Assembly (NCBI GenBank): GCA_002343545.1
Contig: DDRA01000040.1
Location: 27,082-36,040, forward strand
DNA from: Bacteriovoracaceae bacterium UBA2428
Lineage (GTDB): Bacteria; Bdellovibrionota; UBA2428
Direction of reading: 5' to 3'
Length of the DNA stretch: 8,959 nt
Each line of letters starts with the position of its first letter. Positions within the stretch are counted from its first letter, which is position 1. Position numbers and translations under genes: made by a program. Below the pieces are notes generated by a model. The model was not told the origin of the DNA. It made no database searches and saw only the letters and a program-made list of their open reading frames with translations. Of this stretch, positions 5,047-8,959 are shown one piece after another.

Positions 5047-7695
5047 TTGAAAAAGCGTTTCTCCACCAAAGCCTACGTCCTCGCCGGTCTTTCGTTCGGA
5101 GGGTGCCTGACTCCCTCGCAGAAGCCCGAAGAGATCTTCGCCGATCGCAAGGAGCTCCCCAAGGCCCTCGATCGCTTCGCGAATCCGCGACCGAGCTCGA
5201 GCCAACTGTCACGCGGTTTCGGCGACCCGCGCAGCCGCATCGACGTGGCCATCATCGACAACGGCGTGGACTACCTGCATCCGGACCTCATCAAACAGAT
5301 CCGCTTCGACCGCGGCGCGAACGGCGGCGGCGGCGCGGGCCTCGACGTGATGGGCGGCGACCGCTGGCCGCACCCGAACGTCATCGACGCCAAGCTCTTC
5401 GCTTTCGGCGCGGGCGCGATCAAGGACGGTCTCATCCAGGGCGCACAGGAAGACCCGATCAAGTTCATCGCCGAGATGAACGCGGCCTTCATGAAGCAAC
5501 TCGAGACCGAGATCCAAGCCGACCCCGTCCTCAAGAAGTCCCTCTTCCGCAAGATCAACGCCGCCAACTACGACATCTTCGCCGCCGGCGAATTCGCGAA
5601 GGAATGGTCGCCCCGGCGTTACGAACAGCTCAAGAAACTCGAGCTCCTCATCACCGAAACGACTCCGCCCGAGAAAGACGCGCCCTTCCGTGACCACCTG
5701 ACCTGGCGCACGATCGTCGAGCTCGGCTGGGCCGACGTCCAGGAAGTCCAGCTCGTCTCGGTCGAACACGCCGATCTCTTCGAAAAGGCCGTGCGCAAAG
5801 CCCTCGCCCCGTCCGAACGCAGCCACGGCTTTTCGAAGCACATCGAGAACTACAAGAAGTTCCACAAGGATCGCGACCCCGATTCCGAAGGCGCCATCGC
5901 GCCCTACGGGGATATCGGCTCGGGCATGCGCGAGCTGGCCAACCACTTTCCGAAGGCCAATCCCGAGCAGTCGGTCGCGACGCATTTCTGCCAACGATAC
6001 GACGCGGAGACCTACGCCCTGGTCACGGATCCGAAAGTCCCGCTGACCCGCAAGATCGCGAGCGCCAAGGCTTTCCTGGAACGCCAGATCAAGCTGACCG
6101 AAGAAGTCCTCTCCATCCAGGAGAAGATCGAAAAAAGCCCGGAAGAGCTCCATCGCCTCTCGCTCGCCCGCAAAGCCCTTCCCTTCTTCCGCCGCTACTT
6201 CGATTCCGTGATGGACCGCAAGGACCAGGCCTTCCTCTTCTGCGACCCCAAACTCGGCCGACGCCAACCCGACGCCCGCATCGCGAAGTTCGCGAAGGAT
6301 CGCTTCCATCCCTACTTGGCGGCCGGCGCGGACGAAGAGGTCCACGGCACCCACGTCGCGGGCATCGTCGCCCGGCAGAGCCGCAAGACGCAGATCGTTC
6401 CGGTGCGGGTGATCACGTCCTCGACCCAAGACGTTCCCGCCAAGAAGGAAGCCCTCCGCAAGGAACTCGAGCGCGACTTCGCCGATTGGCTCGCTTCGCC
6501 CGTCGCGCTCAAGGGCGCCGAAGCGCGACTCCGTTCGATCGGGGGCAGCGGGCGGGCCGGCGTCGAAGCGGTCATGCGCCGATACCTCGACGAGTTTTGG
6601 GCTTCGGACAGCCTCGACGTGCACTTCTTCGACGAAATCATCCAAGCCATCCGCTACGTGGGCGAGCAGAAGATCAAGCTCGCGAACATGTCGCTCGGCA
6701 CGAACTTCACCGTGCCCGTCGACTCGGCCACGCGGCCGTCGCCGCGCGACGTCCTCAAGCGCGAAGGAAAGTTCATTCTCTACGAATTCTTCAAGACCCG
6801 CATCGCCGAGGCCGTGAACGCGCACGCGCCCGGCACCCTCTTCGTCATCGCCTCGGGCAACGACGGGCAGTGGGTCGACGGTCGTTCGCACAGCGCGCTC
6901 CCTTGCGACATCACCTCGAGCTACATGAAGCAGTTCGAAGCCGACCCGAGCCGCCCGACGCTCGCGAACAACGCCGGCTTCCGGAACATCCTCTGCGTGG
7001 GATCCATCAACTCGCGCGACGAGCTTTCGAGCTTCATGAACCTGCCCCTCACGAGCACGCCCTTCGTGCTCTCCTACGGCGAATCCGTGCTGGCTCCCGT
7101 CAAGGCGACGAGCTGCGACGGCACGACGACCCAGCTCGTGAACGAAAACGGCGTGGGATCCACGTTCCCGATGCCTTTCGTCGACACGGAATCCGGCGAC
7201 TTCGACGCCTTCGGCAAGAAGTACGGCTTCATCCGGGCCGGCGACAAGGACGAAGATCTCGAGCTCGCCCGCGGCACGGTGGACAGCGAAATCATGTACG
7301 CCGGCGTCCTGTTGACGAGTCTCGGGCAAGCCGAGTTCTACCGCCGCTGCTTCGAGACGACGGCTCCGCGAAACCACCTGAGCGGAACCTCGATGGCGAC
7401 GCCGGCCGTGACGGGTTACTTGGCGCGCAAGATATCGGCCTACCTGCGGGTGCTCAACGTCGAGCAGGACAAGGCCTACGCCGATCCCCGCTTCTCGCCG
7501 GCCGCGATCGTCAAGATGTTAGGTGAAAAGAGTCCCGTCTTCGGAGGCGACTCGATCATCAAATCCCTGCCGAAGGTCGTCGACATTCGGACTTGGGGCG
7601 GTCGCGTGCCGACCGACAAGCTGAAGGCCGCGGAAGCGACCCCCGTGATCGACATCCGCGCCGCCCAAACTTTCCTGGACGGCGACGGAATCTAG
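5047..7695 (+). CDS. Lipoprotein subtilisin-like serine protease (family S8) with very large insertions
   Basis: An 882-residue protein, much longer than typical subtilases. It starts at TTG with a lipoprotein signal: basic KKR, hydrophobic run and lipobox FGGC (Cys20). The catalytic Asp is in VAIIDNGVDYLHPDL (Asp71), the His in EVHGTHVAGI (His433), the oxyanion Asn in IASGND (Asn605) and the Ser in LSGTSMATPAV (Ser782), so all four active-site residues are present. About 362 residues separate Asp from His, where classical subtilases have 30-40. The insert (roughly 90-425) is rich in charged helices, including a probable coiled coil at 336-375. Smaller insertions lie after the His (about 460-540) and before the Ser (about 683-775). 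Only some 45 residues precede the catalytic core, so no usual I9 propeptide fits. A helical tail (about 795-882) ends the protein. It probably acts as an anchored extracytoplasmic protease; the substrate is unknown. It is divergent from the HEARH lipoprotein and converges on the NlpC/P60 gene with 6 bases between stops. Confidence 0.92.
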   Translation: MKKRFSTKAYVLAGLSFGGCLTPSQKPEEIFADRKELPKALDRFANPRPSSSQLSRGFGDPRSRIDVAIIDNGVDYLHPDLIKQIRFDRGANGGGGAGLDVMGGDRWPHPNVIDAKLFAFGAGAIKDGLIQGAQEDPIKFIAEMNAAFMKQLETEIQADPVLKKSLFRKINAANYDIFAAGEFAKEWSPRRYEQLKKLELLITETTPPEKDAPFRDHLTWRTIVELGWADVQEVQLVSVEHADLFEKAVRKALAPSERSHGFSKHIENYKKFHKDRDPDSEGAIAPYGDIGSGMRELANHFPKANPEQSVATHFCQRYDAETYALVTDPKVPLTRKIASAKAFLERQIKLTEEVLSIQEKIEKSPEELHRLSLARKALPFFRRYFDSVMDRKDQAFLFCDPKLGRRQPDARIAKFAKDRFHPYLAAGADEEVHGTHVAGIVARQSRKTQIVPVRVITSSTQDVPAKKEALRKELERDFADWLASPVALKGAEARLRSIGGSGRAGVEAVMRRYLDEFWASDSLDVHFFDEIIQAIRYVGEQKIKLANMSLGTNFTVPVDSATRPSPRDVLKREGKFILYEFFKTRIAEAVNAHAPGTLFVIASGNDGQWVDGRSHSALPCDITSSYMKQFEADPSRPTLANNAGFRNILCVGSINSRDELSSFMNLPLTSTPFVLSYGESVLAPVKATSCDGTTTQLVNENGVGSTFPMPFVDTESGDFDAFGKKYGFIRAGDKDEDLELARGTVDSEIMYAGVLLTSLGQAEFYRRCFETTAPRNHLSGTSMATPAVTGYLARKISAYLRVLNVEQDKAYADPRFSPAAIVKMLGEKSPVFGGDSIIKSLPKVVDIRTWGGRVPTDKLKAAEATPVIDIRAAQTFLDGDGI

Positions 7696-7701
7696 CGAAG
7701 C

Positions 7702-8574
7702 TTACTTCACGCGGATCTTCTGGCCGACCTGGATCTTGGCCACGTTGAGGCCGGGGTTCAGGCGCGTGATGTGGCCCACGGAAACCTGGTACTTGAGCGC
7801 GAGACCGAACACGGTGTCGCCCTTCGCCACGGTGTGGAAGGTGACGGTTTCGGCCTTGCGGACCGTGTTCGCTTCCGAAGCGGTCGGAGTCGAAGTCGGC
7901 TTGGGCGACGGCTTGGCGGCCGGCTTCGAAGTCGATTTCGGAGCCGCGATCTTCACCGCCTTCAACGCGCCCGCTTCCGCGAGGTTGTCGCGGCGAAGGA
8001 GCTTCGTGGATTTTGCCTCCAGGAACGAGGTCGTCCGCACGAGGTGGACGGTCTTGTCGTAGCTACTGCCGATCGCCTCGATCGTCTTGATGCTGCCGGT
8101 CTTCGCGTTACGCTCCCAAACGAGCATCGTGTGGCCCTTCCAAACGAGGGCGTCGCCTTTGACGGCCTTCGAATAGTCTTTCGTCGCGGTCCAAGGCAGA
8201 TCTACGCCCTCGAACTCACCGGCGTACATCGTGCGCGTATCCTGGCGCGGCTGCACCAAGACGCCGCCGATGTCCCACTTGGTCTTGATCGGCAAAGGTT
8301 CGTTCGACTTCAGTTCTTTGGGAAAACGCCAAGCTTTGAGCACGAGACCCGAGCAGTCCGGGCCGTTGCCTTTGCCGCGGGTGGCGGCCGTGGAATCCCA
8401 CGTCGTCCCGCCCCAGACGTAGACTTTGCCGAGCGCCGTCGCCGCGTAGTCCAGGGCGTCTTGGCCCTTGAGTTGCGGCATCGGAACGCGAGGCCCGGCC
8501 TGCGCCGAGAGCGCGCCGAAGGCGGCGAGGAGTGCGGCGAGACTGCGACCTTGCATCATACGACCGTTCTTCAT
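7702..8574 (-). CDS. Secreted NlpC/P60 cysteine peptidase with C-terminal LysM domain
   Basis: A 290-residue predicted peptidoglycan hydrolase. The signal peptide (hydrophobic core about 11-25, likely cleavage at AQA-G near 26) is followed by an NlpC/P60 domain (about 35-185). The nucleophile is Cys74 in GPDCSGLV, preceded by YVWGGTTWD; the His is His148 in GHTMLVWE. The third polar residue is probably Glu166 in TIEAIG, inferred from position relative to the His. A Lys/Pro/Ser/Thr-rich linker (about 211-240) leads to a LysM domain (about 245-288: FHTVAKGDTVFGLALKY through NPGL to VGQKIRVK), which binds GlcNAc-containing glycans. Members of this family cut peptide bonds in the peptidoglycan stem, commonly D-Glu to diamino acid; the exact bond here is not determined. 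The start is fixed by TAAGGAG five bases upstream of the ATG. Nine bases separate it from the stop of the upstream gene, so the two are probably co-transcribed. LysM at the C terminus rather than the N terminus is a known layout. Confidence 0.93.
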   Translation of the reverse strand: MKNGRMMQGRSLAALLAAFGALSAQAGPRVPMPQLKGQDALDYAATALGKVYVWGGTTWDSTAATRGKGNGPDCSGLVLKAWRFPKELKSNEPLPIKTKWDIGGVLVQPRQDTRTMYAGEFEGVDLPWTATKDYSKAVKGDALVWKGHTMLVWERNAKTGSIKTIEAIGSSYDKTVHLVRTTSFLEAKSTKLLRRDNLAEAGALKAVKIAAPKSTSKPAAKPSPKPTSTPTASEANTVRKAETVTFHTVAKGDTVFGLALKYQVSVGHITRLNPGLNVAKIQVGQKIRVK

Positions 8575-8579
8575 GACGT

Positions 8580-8586
8580 CTCCTTA
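8580..8586 (-). promoter_or_regulatory. Ribosome-binding site of the NlpC/P60-LysM gene, overlapping the upstream stop
   Basis: Read leftward, TAAGGAG lies five bases before the ATG at 8574. Its first three bases (8586-8584) are the TAA stop of the preceding gene. This compact junction supports one message for both genes. Confidence 0.8.
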
Positions 8587-8959
8587 GGTACCGTTGAAGG
8601 GCACTTGGCTCATGTTCACGCTTTCCTTTCGCGCGGAGGCGAAGAAAGCATCACCGGTCTTGGGGTCGATCGTGATCGGATTGTCGATCTCGTGCGTGCC
8701 GTCGAGGTCGACCATGAGTTGGCCGGTCTGGACGCCGCTCGCCGAGTAACGTTCGACCACGGCGACTCGGCTGCGGATGGGCGCGCCACCAGCTTCCACC
8801 GGCTCGGAACGCAGAATCGTGTCGTACTGGACGTAGGCGCGGTTCTGCGCGTCCGTGTGGATCGCGGCGATGGATTGGTAGTCGTTGTTGAGCGGCAGGC
8901 TCTTTTGGACCCGGCCCTTCGCGTCGACGATGGAGAGGGCGCGACGGCCGCTCGCCGAC
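8584..8959 (-). CDS. Unidentified protein, C-terminal 124 residues (runs off right edge), possibly beta-propeller
   Basis: The leftward frame is open from the window edge to TAA at 8586-8584. It encodes 124 residues, so the start lies outside. The visible sequence alternates short hydrophobic strands with turns of the D-x-x-G and D-x-x-T-G-D type, for example ALSIVDAKGRV, VVERYSASGVQTGQL and TIDPKTGDAFFASAR. Such repeats are typical of beta-propeller or NHL-like blades, but no complete blade signature can be assigned and this remains an inference. An internal ATG at 8799 is not needed, since the frame and its composition continue upstream of it. The NlpC/P60-LysM gene follows after 9 bases with its ribosome-binding site overlapping this stop, so the pair likely forms an operon. 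No cysteine, membrane segment or catalytic motif is visible in this part. Confidence 0.75.
   Translation of the reverse strand, partial: SASGRRALSIVDAKGRVQKSLPLNNDYQSIAAIHTDAQNRAYVQYDTILRSEPVEAGGAPIRSRVAVVERYSASGVQTGQLMVDLDGTHEIDNPITIDPKTGDAFFASARKESVNMSQVPFNGT

Noticed and set aside
5209..7377. 722-residue leftward open frame opposite the subtilase
   Set aside because: It is the shadow of the subtilase gene: repetitive charged composition and no motif, whereas the forward frame holds all four S8 active-site motifs.
7885..7960. Repeat-like low-complexity stretch
   Set aside because: It encodes the Lys/Pro/Ser/Thr-rich linker between NlpC/P60 and LysM; it is a normal flexible linker, not a DNA repeat element.

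Overview
The window (about 60% GC, densely packed, 8,959 bases) looks like the chromosome of a Gram-negative bacterium with an unusually hydrolase-rich envelope. Three of the proteins carry a lipobox and two more have cleavable signal peptides. Large lipoprotein subtilases and HEARH-type cysteine-rich lipoproteins resemble what I associate with predatory Bdellovibrionota. That placement is inference (moderate to low confidence); Myxococcota or another deltaproteobacterial-type lineage is not excluded. I see no rRNA, tRNA, CRISPR array, insertion sequence or phage gene.

Layout, left to right. Positions 1-82 hold the N-terminal end of an unidentified leftward gene. It is divergent from a FabL/FabI-type enoyl-ACP reductase (180-983, +). 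46 bases later comes a lipoprotein with a divergent NADAR domain (1030-1734, +), then a secreted S11-type D-Ala-D-Ala carboxypeptidase (1828-2748, +). Its stop codon directly abuts the stop of a leftward two-gene unit: a 516-residue lipoprotein with pentapeptide repeats and a HEARH zincin-like motif (3309-4859, -), followed with a 4-base ATGA overlap by a small signal-anchored protein (2749-3312, -). A 187-base divergent control region (4860-5046), with a 9-bp GC-rich stem-loop and a 6-bp inverted repeat, separates this unit from a giant lipoprotein subtilase (TTG start, 5047-7695, +). The subtilase converges on a second leftward unit: the end of an unidentified, possibly beta-propeller protein (8584-8959, -) and, 9 bases downstream, an NlpC/P60-LysM cell-wall hydrolase (7702-8574, -).

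How they may work together: one gene serves fatty-acid synthesis. The rest appear to be envelope or exported proteins acting on peptidoglycan (S11 carboxypeptidase, NlpC/P60-LysM) or on protein (subtilase, HEARH lipoprotein), plus a NADAR domain that, if the lipobox is real, lies outside the cytoplasm. The most unusual items are the subtilase, whose catalytic Asp and His are about 362 residues apart, and the NADAR lipoprotein, which lacks residues usually conserved in that family. No stretch longer than 300 bases lacks a gene.
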